A stretch of DNA of 64,000 bases, taken from contig CM064866.1 of assembly GCA_032719365.1 (NCBI GenBank), forward strand, positions 76,240,916-76,304,915, in the 5' to 3' direction. Below are positions 24,401 through 35,150 of the stretch, piece after piece. Both the position numbers and the translations under genes were made by a program. Numbering within the stretch: position 1 is the stretch's first letter; every line of letters begins with the position of its first letter. The stretch comes from Prinsepia uniflora (Eukaryota; Streptophyta; Magnoliopsida; Rosales; Rosaceae). Under the pieces are notes generated by a model, which had not been told where the DNA came from, searched no databases, and saw only the letters and a list, made by a program, of their open reading frames with translations.

Positions 24401-24698
24401 ATTACTCATGTTTTACGATATGCATGTAAGTTTGTGAAAACTGGAGGGTAAGAATGTATTTTGGCAAATGTTTTTATAAGAGGTCATTTTTGCCCACTCA
24501 CACCTTTCTGTTTTGTGACCCTCCAGGCCGTGGTACGACGTTCTGGACTGATCGTGAGGCTGTGGCGGCAGCAGAAATCAGCGCAAACATCCCTTGTCTG
24601 GAAAGCACTGAAGGGTAGTTTCGGACCTTTAGTTGACTTGTCAGACGGGAGCAGGACCGAGCACGGTTTTTGACGTCCAGTTGGGATGGGCCCTGTCA
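21402..24698 (+). repeat. 5' LTR of the gag-only element (3297 bp)
   Basis: It starts TGTAATGACCCATCCCGAG and ends GGGCCCTGTCA. It contains the tandem core (about 21525-21690 and 21700-21845), the GTGAGTGGAC arm (23060), a GACGGTCGGAGC repeat (23810-23860), a TGCACTTGTGAGTAGTGC minisatellite (24030-24190) and the GCCCACTCAC arm (24492). Such long LTRs exceed the interior in length. Confidence 0.9.
24030..24190. repeat. minisatellite in the 5' LTR
   Basis: GCACTTGTGAGTAGTGC recurs four to five times at intervals of about 35-50 bases. The same array is at 33230-33370 in the 3' LTR and at 56310-56450 in the related nested LTR. Confidence 0.85.
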
Positions 24699-24701
24699 AA
24701 G

Positions 24702-24713
24702 TGGTATCAGAGC
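24702..24713 (+). promoter_or_regulatory. primer binding site (initiator tRNA-Met)
   Basis: TGGTATCAGAGC begins three bases after the 5' LTR end. It is complementary to the 3' end of plant initiator methionine tRNA, the usual primer for many Gypsy and Copia elements. Confidence 0.9.
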
Positions 24714-24742
24714 ATTTGGTTCTTGATTTCTGTTGTTACGTC

Positions 24743-25597
24743 ATGTCTCCGAGTCGTGCGTCCCATACACGGTCTGAAGATGGGAGGGACGAGAATAGTG
24801 TTAGCGAAGGTCCAGATATTGAGCGAGCTCGACGGTTAGGAGCCACTGTGTTTCGTGGTGATTCGGGCCCGGGCGGTGCCGAAGATTGGGTTACTCGATT
24901 GGAAAGGATTTTCGAGGTCATGATATGTCCCCTGGAGGACATGGTGCCCTTAGCCACTTTTCTTCTGGATGGCTATGCATACAGGTGGTGGCATAGTTTA
25001 CAGTTGACTGGTTGGGATGCCCGTACCTTGGCATGGGATGCATTCCGAGAGCGATTTCTAGATCAGTTTTACCCTCGCTCATTTCGGAACGCTAAGGAGG
25101 TTGAGTTTCTCCAATTACAACAAGGGAATCTGCCAGTGGTTGATTATGGACAGCAATTTTTGCACTTATCTAGTTTCGCTCCTCTGTATGTGGCTACTGA
25201 GGAGGATAAGTGTCGAAGGTTTAAGCATGGATTAAGGAATGAGATACGTGGTGTTGTGACTGTGGGCTCGTATTCTACCCTGAGGGATTTATCGGATGCT
25301 GCTATCCGAGTGGAGGCTACTATTTTACCTGTGCTAGAACAATCTTTGAGCTCTGGACGACGCCGAGGACGTCATGATACTGAACAGATAAGTCAGGAAA
25401 CATCGAAGCGAGTTAGCCTTCATACTCTTGTGTCGCAACCCTCGGTGGGTGTTCATTCGAGTGGAACTTCAACTCGGTCGACGGGTAAGCGGCGTGGTGG
25501 GGCAAGTCGCCTCAGCACTGCCACTTGTCACTTTTGTAGGAAACTTGGACATTTGCGAAGGAACTGCCCCGATCGACTTGACCGTAGTCCAAAATAA
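24743..25597 (+). CDS. retrotransposon Gag protein with CCHC zinc knuckle
   Basis: This is the structural capsid/nucleocapsid protein of the element. It has 284 residues counted from ATG 24743 (MSPSRASHTRS). The frame is open upstream to an ATG at 24686, but that lies in the LTR and primer site, so the later start is preferred. The retrotransposon-gag domain is recognisable by WVTRLERIFEVM, YRWWHSLQLTG, WDAFRERFLDQFYP, FLQLQQGNLPVVDY and FKHGLRNEIRG, in normal order. A basic, Ser-rich linker follows. The C-terminus carries the zinc knuckle CHFCRKLGHLRRNC (CX2CX4HX4C). The frame stops six residues after NCPDRL, where autonomous Gypsy elements would continue into protease. Intact coding sequence suggests it could still make particles. 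Confidence 0.92.
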   Translation: MSPSRASHTRSEDGRDENSVSEGPDIERARRLGATVFRGDSGPGGAEDWVTRLERIFEVMICPLEDMVPLATFLLDGYAYRWWHSLQLTGWDARTLAWDAFRERFLDQFYPRSFRNAKEVEFLQLQQGNLPVVDYGQQFLHLSSFAPLYVATEEDKCRRFKHGLRNEIRGVVTVGSYSTLRDLSDAAIRVEATILPVLEQSLSSGRRRGRHDTEQISQETSKRVSLHTLVSQPSVGVHSSGTSTRSTGKRRGGASRLSTATCHFCRKLGHLRRNCPDRLDRSPK

Positions 25598-27558
25598 ATG
25601 TATTGATACTTGTTCTCGCGATACTTTGTAAATAGTTTGTAATGTACACTTGTGTTGTAATGTTGTATCATGTGTTCTGGTTGTGTGGACTAGTGTTGGT
25701 CCGGATGGTTGTTTTTGTTAACGGTTTGATTTGTAGATGGACATGTTGGGCCCAGAATAAACTTGACCCGAGGATGGGTTTGGATATTGGATTGGACTCA
25801 GAGGGAGTCCGAAAATGGTTTTGTGTTTTGGAAAGGATGTGGTTTACCTAGGGGTATTTTCTAGGTGGCCGGATATGCTAGTGGTGGCATTGACGTTGGT
25901 TAAGAGTGAAATTGGACTCAGTAGGAGTCAGGAGTTGGTTTAGGATTTGGGATGAGTCCTGGCGTGATTTGAGGGCTCCGGATGAGCCGGGTATGACTGT
26001 GAGTTGTTGAGGCAGGTTTTCTGACCACAGTTGGGTTGGTCATGATAATGTGTTAGTGTGCCTTCATCTACGGATGGGCATGTGATGTACTCGATGGATG
26101 TGTTGACTATCCTAAGAGAAAAATTCGTGGTGTTAGGTTTAGTCGACCAGAGTAGACTTGTGACATAAGTGTTAGTGGTGGCCGGGGTTGGTGTGAATCC
26201 CGGGAGAACTAGACGTTCTTTCCTGTGGACACGTTGATGTGTCATTTTGAGAGTTGTGATTCGGCGAGGTGTTTTTGGGTAGCATAGGACAAGGATTGTC
26301 GATGCTAGCTAAACCCTCATGAGTTTTACTTTTCCCTACGTGGTTTGGGATCGACCATATTGATCTATGGGTCGAGTATGCTGAGGTCATACTTCGGGAA
26401 AGGGCGACTATCAGGAATGGCAAAGGATGATAAACAGAAAGGCCTTTTGTGTGTGACGGTGTTAGTTAGGAGACTTTGAGAATTTTGGCCTTGTAGTCGG
26501 GTCGGGTGTACGGTTAGTGAGGTAGCCGATGTACTAAGCTGAGAGAGCTAAACTCTTTGATAACGTGAGGATCAGTGGAATCCTGTTATTAATTGAACTC
26601 CATGGGATTGGAGTAATACTTGGCATTTGATCATTTGGACTACTGGGGTCCAGCTGTAGGATCATACTTGGTGTACGATTTTCTGTACCGTATGGATGAT
26701 GGTACTTGATACTCAGTGACGGTACATGGGATGTACCAGGGATGTGTCGTTAAACGTGTTGGTGATTGGCTTAGTTCCGATGCCATTGGTTTTTGGTTGT
26801 GAACGTGAACTGGACATTGAACACGATGCACTGGGCAGAGTGATTATGATGATTTCAGTGATTGTTTGAGCAAGTGCTCTTAGCCATGGTTGGCTAGTGT
26901 AACTCTAGTGTTGAGTTGTGTGATCACTGCTAGGCTAGTGTTCAATGTGTTCCAGTTACACCATCTGATTGAGTGAGTTAGTGGTTAGTGTGACCACGAT
27001 TTGCTTTGCGAGATGTTATCATGTCGTGACCTTACCAGCATCTGGGATCGCTGAGGGGGTGACAGTTGTGGATACTGAGGTTGGTGTTTGTCGCAGGATT
27101 GAGGTTGCCCTGTGAGGTGAGATCATGTTGATGATCTTATGCTACATTGACGGACGTTGTAGTACGATGTGTTGTCATTGATTTGTTACTGATTGGAGCT
27201 TTACAAGGGTGGTAAAGCTTAGTGGTGACTGATTTGCTAGTAGTGTCGGCATGGATTGACAAGTGAGATTTGGTGACTCTCGATGAGAGCGAAGGTCAGG
27301 GCACATTAGTGATTACGAGGGGCCGTCAAGCTGAAGGTGTCAGCTTAATGGTGACATTGCCAATTTCAGGTGACCAATTTCACTCAAGGTGGTCGAGTGT
27401 AGTCAGTACGACGCGAGTCTGTGATGTGATGTCTGAGTGCAGACGAGTTCTGCGTTGGCTAGTGGGTGTACAGGGGTACACATGTTGTGAGGCCCATTTG
27501 TTTTCCATGAGGTAGTTGTGGAATAAGGATAATTAGAATTTCGGGGACGAAATTCTTT
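25598..27558 (+). other. non-coding interior of the gag-only element
   Basis: About 2 kb follows gag with no frame longer than about 100 codons and no pol motif on either strand. It is G/T-rich on the plus strand. Only the last bases, TTTCGGGGACGAAATTC, resemble the conserved stretch found just before the purine tract of autonomous Gypsy elements. Confidence 0.7.
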
Positions 27559-27570
27559 AAGGAGGAAAGG
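27559..27570 (+). promoter_or_regulatory. polypurine tract
   Basis: AAGGAGGAAAGG lies directly before the 3' LTR and after GGGGACGAAATTCTTT, the expected plus-strand primer position. Confidence 0.85.
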
Positions 27571-27867
27571 TTGTAATGACCCGTCCCGAGTATCGGGATT
27601 GAATATTAATTAATTATGATTTAGAATGACTAATCGAAAATTAGTTGAGTGAACTCGGACGAATTGTGCAAAATGAAAGTTTTGCCCCTAGCATGGGTAA
27701 AATGTTGACTTTTATTTCGGGAGGTCAAACGGACTTTGACCGATAACTGTGACGTAGTTCGGGACGTCACGAGTTCATAGACAGGTGGCACGTTCGATTC
27801 CGACATTCGAGGTGAAAGTTATGACGTTCGGAAGTTGAGGGGTATTTCGGTAATTTGGCATATTATG

Positions 27868-30857
27868 TGTAACGACCCTTCCTGAATATCGGGATTTAAT
27901 AATATTTAATTGTGATTTACTAATCTGGGATTAGTTGAGCGTTTCGGACGAATTGTGCAAAATGACCATTTTGCCCCTAGGCGTGGGCAAAACGTTGACT
28001 TTTAATTCGGATGGTCAAATGGACTTTGACCGATGACCGTGACGTAGTTCGGGACGTCACGAGTTCATAGACAGGTGGCACGTTCGATTCCGACGTTCGT
28101 GGTGAAAGTTATGATGTACGGAAGTTCAAGGGCGTTTTCGTAATTTGGACGAAATAGGGGCAAATGTTGACTTTTTGACCGGGATGTCCGATGGCCGAGG
28201 GCCAAGGACCGTTACGTAGGTTTCGTCGATGCGAATCCAACGACAGGCGGCACGCCGAAATCGGAGATTCGACGACGAAGTTATGGGTCACGGAAGTTTG
28301 GTTTCGTTATGCACGCATTACGAGGCGTGGACACGTGGCGTTTTCTGATTGGCCTGGGATTCTGAGTGGGACACGTGGACCACTAAACTTAAATATTGGG
28401 ATCAGATCTGGATTGGTGAGATTGTTTAAATTATAGGATTTAAATAATATAAAGAATTTCCCACTTATTTTCACCTTTTGATCTGGGCCCTTCATCTTTT
28501 TTGCTGATGCACATCCCCACCGTCCATTTCCTTATTCATCTGATACCTCCCTTCCTCATTTTTCATTCTTCCTCTGCCCGTGAAGAATCGAACACACACT
28601 CACACCAGCCCATCTCCTTTGTGCGTGGGAGTGAGACCAGCTGCTGGTATGGGCGGAAGGACGACGGTGGTGAGCTGGGTGACGGAGGGAGACGGCGGAG
28701 ATGACGGCGGAAGGAAAAACAGAGGGATCCGAAACTCAGGGATTTGGATGTCGATGGAGACCGGTGTTTTGACCGTGCTGGAGGGGTGGACGGAGTTCTG
28801 GGATCAAACTGGGCGTTTTGGGTGGCCACGGTGGTGACCACGACGGTGTTATGGCCCTAAACCCGTGAGTTCGTCCTCGGGCCTAAAATGGCAGCTTGGG
28901 ATTTTCGACGTTTTAGTCGATCTAGTAACCAGGAGGATGACTCAGGGGATGAGACGAGTCTTTTGGGATCGTTTTCATCGAGAATGGTGGTCGGAGCTGA
29001 GAGCAGTCGACGGTGGGTTGGTCGTGAGCTTCTCGATCGCAGAGGTAAGGATCTTGACGTTGTTCATTGTTTTTGTTTCCACAGAACTCCTAATTTAACC
29101 CAGACAATCATGTAGGTGAAAACCCCGTCCAAAATGATCCAGTATCGACGGAGAACCAGTCGGGTTGGCCCGCGGGTCACGGCGACCCGTTTACCAGTCG
29201 TTCGGGTTGAACGACGGTGAACAGTACCCGGCGCGTGGGTTTCACGCGCAGGGAGTTCAACCGGCACGTGGGGGCGCGTGTGAGGTAATTTTGGGAAACT
29301 TCCAACATGACTTTTGTCCTATACAATGTACCGAACATTTTAGCGTTGGTTTCGTGTCGATCGGATTCCGTTTCGTTATTGTTCGGGATATCCGAAGGTT
29401 TTAAATCCAGTTTAAAAATACTTAAAAATTCGGGAAAATTACGGGACTTGGATAGGATGTTATTGATGAGGTTAGTGATCCTCTAAATTGATTTGAACAG
29501 GATTGGGAGTCCCGGTGATAGTGGTGTGGCCCGGGAAGGTCTATGGCACGCGTATCGAGGCGCTCGGCTAAACGGTCTGTGAGTGGACATTGGTTTCATA
29601 AATTCGATGCATGCATAACTGTTTTATGATTGTTATAATTATGATTAAATGATTTACTTTGGATATCAGTGAATTTTAAATGATTTCACGTATTTCGAGG
29701 TAAATTACGTATTTGCACGAAAACCGAGGTTTTCTGGATTTGCACCGATTTCCATAAATGTGGTTGGATATGATTTCATGAAACGGTTACGAACTTAAAT
29801 AATGTAAAATCGGGCCAGGGGCCCAGTTGAACTACGAAATCGGGCCAGGGGCCCAGTTAACATGTGGATCGGGCCAGGGGCCCAATTAACTTGTGGAATC
29901 GGGCCAGGGGCCCAGTTGATTTCTACATGTGATTTCGGGTCGGGGACCCTAAATGGAATTGAATAAATGTTTTCTGGTTTACATTTTATATATGTTCACA
30001 TGCTGGAATCAATAAATGGTTTTGATGATATTTCGGTTATGGCACGTTTCACGGTATTTGGGCATGAGACCCGTTTGATGAAACGTAACGAATGGTTCGG
30101 ATTTTACCTATGTATATTGCATGTGGATATCTATAAAATGTATTTGTTACTGCACTGTATAGATCCTTCCATATTATATTGTCTCCTCCGGCGAGGTACC
30201 CCGGAGAGGTCACGGGCGTCTAGTACGTCCAGCGTCTATGACGCTAAGCATCAGGTGATGCTGCATCAGGTGATGCTGTACCCGAACGGGGTTCGGGGAT
30301 TTAACTCGGAAAATTGAGACCCGAGTGGCACGCGTAGCCTTGTGATTGTGACCTTATTGACGTCAGGGACGTCAGACATCAGGGATGTCGGATTGGAGTG
30401 TATAGTGCAGTGGCTAAAATAATGGTTATGGTTTATATGCCTTATGGTTCATATTACTGGATTTATGAAATAACTCTTGGATTTACTTTTGGAAATTGAA
30501 ACTATGCTTTGGTTTCCGGGCTAAGGCCCTAATGGTTATTTCTAAATAATTATGGAATTATTGGTTTTGGTGCATGCATATGATTTTACTGAGGGGCATA
30601 AATGTCTTATAAATGTTTTAAACAGACTTGTTTATTTTCGTCCACTCACAGCTTTTGTTTTCAATGCCCTTCAGGTTGATTCCGGATACGACTGCAGCAG
30701 AGACTTGAGCATCGCACACCTCCTCCATCGATCCTTACGCACTCTGGAAGCCCGTTTGGGCAATGGCATTCGGTTATCCCTTGTCTGGCGCCTCTTGTCA
30801 GATGGGAGCACGTCACATTCCATGGTAATCCCGGGGGGATTGGGATGGGTCGTGTCA
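27868..30857 (+). mobile_element. nested solo LTR, 2990 bp, target repeat TTATG
   Basis: It starts TGTAACGACCCTTCC and ends GGGTCGTGTCA, with TTATG on both sides (27863-27867 and 30858-30862). It sits inside the 3' LTR, so it is younger than the host element, and yet it has already lost its interior. It contains a perfect 12-bp inverted pair CTGTGAGTGGAC (29577) and GTCCACTCACAG (30640). Confidence 0.9.
29806..29955. repeat. minisatellite in the nested solo LTR
   Basis: ATCGGGCCAGGGGCCCAGTT recurs four times with a period near 30-35 bases, followed by a degenerate fifth copy (TTTCGGGTCGGGGACCC). Confidence 0.85.
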
Positions 30858-33800
30858 TTATGGGCCAAATGTTGACTTTTTGACCGAGAGGTCCGATGGA
30901 CGAGGGCCAAAGACCGTTACGTAGATCTCGTCATTGCGAATCCAATGACAGGCGGCATGCCGAAATCGGAGATTCGACGACGAAGTTATGGTCACGGGAA
31001 CGGACTTGATTAACCGAACGAACCGGGATTAAAATAATATTTTAATATGAACAGTACCCGGTGACTGAACACACTTAGATGAGTGACAAGTGTCACTCAT
31101 CCCCTAAATTCAGGCATAAAACAAGGATCCATGTTTTTGGGGAGACCTAATTATGATGTTTTATTAATTAATTATGTTTAATTATTTTATATTCCTCCAT
31201 TAATCTCTTCAGCCTTCTTCAACCCGTGTACAACCAAACTTCAATTTTCTTCCACCCTTAATCTCCTCTCTATCAACTGAACTTGAGAGTGCAAATTGGA
31301 GAGAATTCAGAGACGGAATTAGTGAGGGAAACACGAGGGATTGAGGGAAACTGAGGAACTGGAATTTGGGTTTTAGAAAATTTGGGGGGAAATTCGAATT
31401 GGATGAATTGAGCCATGACGATCAAAATGGGGTTCAATTTGAGTCTTCTGGGATTTCCACGATCAGTTTCATCGAAGGAACGAAGGTAATTGAGGTCCAT
31501 TTGAGGTAGAACAGAAGCACTGTTGTTGCAGAAAATTCGAGCTTGAGTCGTGGAGTTTGAGCCATGAATTGATGCAATTGAGTTGGGGAAAGTTTTTAAC
31601 GGAGTCCATTGAAGCTTCTTGATGAATCAATTTAAGGAAATCGTGTGACATTGAAGGATTTCTGATGATGAACAGTGTTCGGGATGTTCTTCGAATGTTC
31701 ATATTTGATCGTGAGGATTGAGGTAAGGTCGATTGTAATTAAGTTCACAGATCCTTAATTCAAACTAATTCGATGCTAATGGACGTTTTAATTGATGAAA
31801 ACGGTGTAGAATTGACAGACATTGAACCGGGTCGTCTCGCGGGTAAAAGGGACCCGTTTATCAGACAAACGGGTGAGGACGATGGTTACTGTAGCTGGCG
31901 CGTGGGTTTCACGCGCAGCCACTCACGGCGGCGCGTGAGGGCGTGTACGACCTAGTTTCAAGGTGAGGTCAACATGACTTTTGATCCTCTCATTGTAACG
32001 AACATTTTGACGCTGGTTTCGAGGAAATCGGATATTGTTTCGATAATGTTCCGTGTATCCGAAGTTTTATTTTACGTTAAAAATACGTATTTAAATTTCG
32101 GAAAATTGGGGAAAAATATATGAAGTATTTTGAGATGTTAGTAACCTTCTATAATGATTTTGGACAGGAGTTGTGATTTCCAGAATTTACGGAAAAACGT
32201 GCAGCTCGGAAACGGACCGTTTTGGACGGTGTGTGTGAGTGGACTTTGTTTTCTAACCGTGATGCATGCATATATGATTTAAATGCTTTATAATATGATT
32301 TTATATGCTTTGGCATGATTGACGTTTCAATCCGGTAATTTCTCGGTTTTATGATTATTATATTATTATTTTTGGGCGATTTTCGAGAAATTACGAAATT
32401 TGGTGAAAATAATGTTTGGACTTGGTTTATGAGTCCGGGATTGAAATTGATTGAAAATAATATTTGGACTCGGATTATTGAGTCATGGATTGAAAAATGA
32501 TGTGGTGACTCGGGAATGAGTCAAGGGTCAATTTCGTGGATTTACGTGAAAATGGCAACGGAGGTTGCAACGCATGGATTTGCGTGATAATGTTATTTTG
32601 GGCGTGAGAACCCAAGTGAATAGTGATTTTGACTCGGATTTGGAGTCACCTGTGAATTTGTGAAATTAATGATTTATTGTGATTTTATGATTATTTTAAT
32701 CAGTTTTTCGGGCACGTTTTACGTGGAAAGTGCAAATGATGTTTTGGGCTAGGCCCGGAGTCTAAATGATTTCTAAAATGATGTTTTGACTTAGTTGGTA
32801 AGTCAATGATGATTTCTGGATTATTTTATTGTTTTAAAAGGTGATTTTAAAGAAGTACGTGTAAATGGTATTTTGGGCTTGAGACCCAGTCGGGAATGAT
32901 CTTGACTTTGTATGAAGACAAGATTTGATTGAAATGTTTTGGGATGTAATTCCCGAGATGGTTTTCATTGTGATTGTGATATTGCCAGACGGTCGGAGCC
33001 TGGGGGGGGGGGGGGATTACCTAGACGACCGGAGCTTGGGGGATGAGATTGTAGGATCATGAGTTGATCCTATGGTAGTCAGCTTCTCGGATGAGAATGA
33101 GCCTGGAGGTACCACTCGGAGGTGTCTGAACCTGGGGATATGTTCGCCCAGAGGTGACTGAGCCCGAGGGGGTTGAGCCCAGAGGTGTATGTTCCCGAGA
33201 GAGTGGCTGGATATTGGCCTACGAGTAGTGCAGCACTTGTGAGTAGTGCAGTTGATGGTTTGATTGTGCACTTGTGAGTAGTGCAGATGTGATTGTGATA
33301 GTTTATGCACTTGTGAGTAGTGCGGATTGATTGGATTGATATATTTATTGTGCACTTTTGATTAGTGCTAATTGATGTTATTTGTGATGACGTACTGGTA
33401 TTGAGTACGGGTTCTTGGTCTTTGTGGCCAGGTGATTATGTTTTCACATGTTTTGGCCTGAGAGCCGGGATTTGATGTTTTATAACATGAACTGATTTGG
33501 TGAACATAAGTTTTATGGACCATGGGAAAATATGTTTTGATTTTATCGGTCCACTGTTCATACTTGAATGATTTCATACTATTACTCATGTTTTACGATA
33601 TGCATGCAAGTTTGTGAAAACTGGAGGGTAAGAATGTATTTTGGCAAATGTTTTTATAAGAGGTCATTTTTGTCCACTCACACATTTTCTATTTTGTGAC
33701 CCTCCAGGCCGTGGTACGACGTTCAGGACTGATCTTGAGGCAGTGGCAGCAGAAGAAATCAGCGCAAACATCCCTTGTCTGGCAAGCACTGAAGGGTAGT

Positions 33801-33879
33801 TTCGGACCTTTGGTTGACTTGTCAGACAGGAGCAGGTCCGGGTACGGTTTTTGACGTCCAGTTGGGACGGGTCCTGTCA

Positions 33880-34437
33880 CAATTCCTAAGCGAGTTTTGG
33901 TAATACAATAGATAAATTCATTGGGATTGGACACGTGCGCTAGCCTCTAACAATCATTTATGGACTCTCGAAAAGCTGCCTCCAGCTAATAATTTTAAAA
34001 ATGAAATTGGTGCTTCCTTCGCCTTGTTCTCTTCCTCTCTTCTGGTAATATTTAACATTTTATCTTCAAAAATATTGATGCCTCTAAAGGAACGTTGAGA
34101 TCAAGAAGCGGATGAAGTACAACCCGATGTGTATGTACAACTGTGCAAGCCCATCTTTGACACATTTAACCTAAGAAGCAAGAACACAAGAACCAGTCAC
34201 ACTCCATATGTCGCATACAACGCACAAGTTTGAACACACCGCACACACTGCGCACATCGAAACCAACACATGGACGTCGACGATGAGCTTTTTCTCCTCT
34301 ATATGGTGGAGGAGACTCAAACGGAGGCTGTAATCCACTTCTATCAAGAAGTTTTCGGCGCTCTGGTGATGGAAGGAGGTCACAGTGCCTTGGGAGGGTG
34401 CAACCATTTTTGTGAGCCCAATTAGTGAGGCCCAATT
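33880..34437 (+). pseudogene. array unit 6 (VOC-like fragment)
   Basis: The unit begins with the second copy of the CAATT target repeat of the large element and ends with the CAATT target of the Cassandra element. The MDVDDELFLLYMVEE segment starts at ATG 34270 and reads on through TEAVIHFYQEVFGALVME to a stop at 34424. Confidence 0.6.
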
Positions 34438-35150
34438 TGTAAGAATCGTGTCCTGGAGGGAACGGTCAACAATCCCACATTCCTGCAAGGGGGAATGGTA
34501 AGGGAGAGGATGGTGGTGTGCCTTAAAGGTGTAGGCACACACCTATCTAGCACGAGGCCTTTTGGGAGCTCAAGTGGCTTTGGGGGGGATTGGAACCCCA
34601 AAGTTAAGCGAGTTGAGGCTGGTGCAATTCCATGATGGGTGACCCCCTGGGAAGCTGCACCGTGAGCTCCCGAAAACAAAACCGTGAGGGCAAGGGCAAG
34701 GAGGCCCAAAACGGACAATATCGTGCTAGATGAATCGGGACCTGACAGAAGAGGGTCGGGTCCTGACAATTTGGTATCAGAGCCAGACCCCAACCGGGAA
34801 GTGTGCCAGCGAGGACGCTGGGCCCTAAGGGGGGTGGATTGTAAGACCCGTGTCCTGGAGGGAACGGTCAACAATCCCACATTCCTGCGAGGGGGAATGG
34901 TCTGGGAGAGGATGATGGTGTGCCTTAAAGGTGTAGGCACACACCTATCTAGCACGAGGCCTTTTGGGAGCTCAAGTGGCTTTAGTTAAGCGAGTTCAGG
35001 TTGGTGCAATTCCATGATGGGTGACCCCCTGGGAATCTGAACCGTGAGCTCCCGAAAACAAAACCGTGAGGGCAAGGGCAAGGAGGCCCAAAGCGGACAA
35101 TATCGTGCTAGATGAATCAGGACCTGACAGAAGAGGGTCGGGTCCTGACA
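34438..35150 (+). mobile_element. Cassandra-type TRIM, complete, target repeat CAATT
   Basis: LTR 1 is 34438-34768 (331 bp) and LTR 2 is 34840-35150 (311 bp), both starting TGTAAGA and ending GGGTCCTGACA. The interior is only 71 bp, with a primer site TGGTATCAGAGC at 34772 and a purine run AAGGGGGGTGG before LTR 2. CAATT flanks both sides (34433-34437 and 35151-35155). The LTRs contain a 5S rRNA-like segment, the hallmark of Cassandra. LTR 2 has lost about 20 bases next to the 5S-like segment. It codes for nothing and depends on other elements. Confidence 0.9.
34588..34657 (+). other. 5S rRNA-like segment in Cassandra LTR 1
   Basis: AGTTAAGCGAGTTGAGGCTG (34602) corresponds to 5S box A, and GATGGGTGACCCCCTGGGAA (34634) to 5S box C. 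The intermediate spacing is similar to that of plant 5S rRNA. LTR 2 repeats it at about 34984-35040 without the preceding GGATTGGAACCCC. It may act as a Pol III promoter. It is not a functional 5S gene, because the 5' half is missing. Confidence 0.75.

Larger units (their letters stand above)
21402..33879 (+). mobile_element. complete non-autonomous LTR retrotransposon with gag only (TR-GAG-like)
   Basis: The element is bounded by CAATT target repeats (21397-21401 and 33880-33884). Order: 5' LTR 21402-24698; primer site 24702; gag ORF; 2 kb of non-coding interior; purine tract 27559-27570; 3' LTR 27572-33879, which contains a nested solo LTR. No protease, reverse transcriptase, RNase H or integrase frame is visible in any of the six frames of the interior, which is only 2873 bp. 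This matches the published TR-GAG class of plant non-autonomous Gypsy elements, which must borrow enzymes from a partner. The two LTRs look only a few per cent different by eye, so the insertion is fairly recent. Confidence 0.88.
27572..33879 (+). repeat. 3' LTR of the gag-only element, split by a nested solo LTR
   Basis: The LTR comprises 27572-27867 and 30858-33879. Without the nested element and one TTATG copy it measures 3313 bp, against 3297 for the 5' LTR. It ends GGGTCCTGTCA. A G14 homopolymer at 33002-33015 is a G9 run in the 5' LTR (23827-23835). Confidence 0.9.

Noticed and set aside
24686..24742. Upstream ATG for gag
   Set aside because: It lies in the LTR end and primer-binding site. 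The ATG at 24743 comes after both.
28563..28841. Overlapping short frames on both strands at 28.5-28.9 kb
   Set aside because: They fall inside the nested solo LTR and show no domain.
27868..30857. Reading this nested element as a complete retrotransposon
   Set aside because: There is no second LTR, primer site, purine tract or coding frame. It is one LTR with a target repeat.
34588..34657. A genuine 5S rRNA gene
   Set aside because: Only the 3' part (box A to box C) is present and it lies inside a Cassandra LTR that is repeated 400 bases later.
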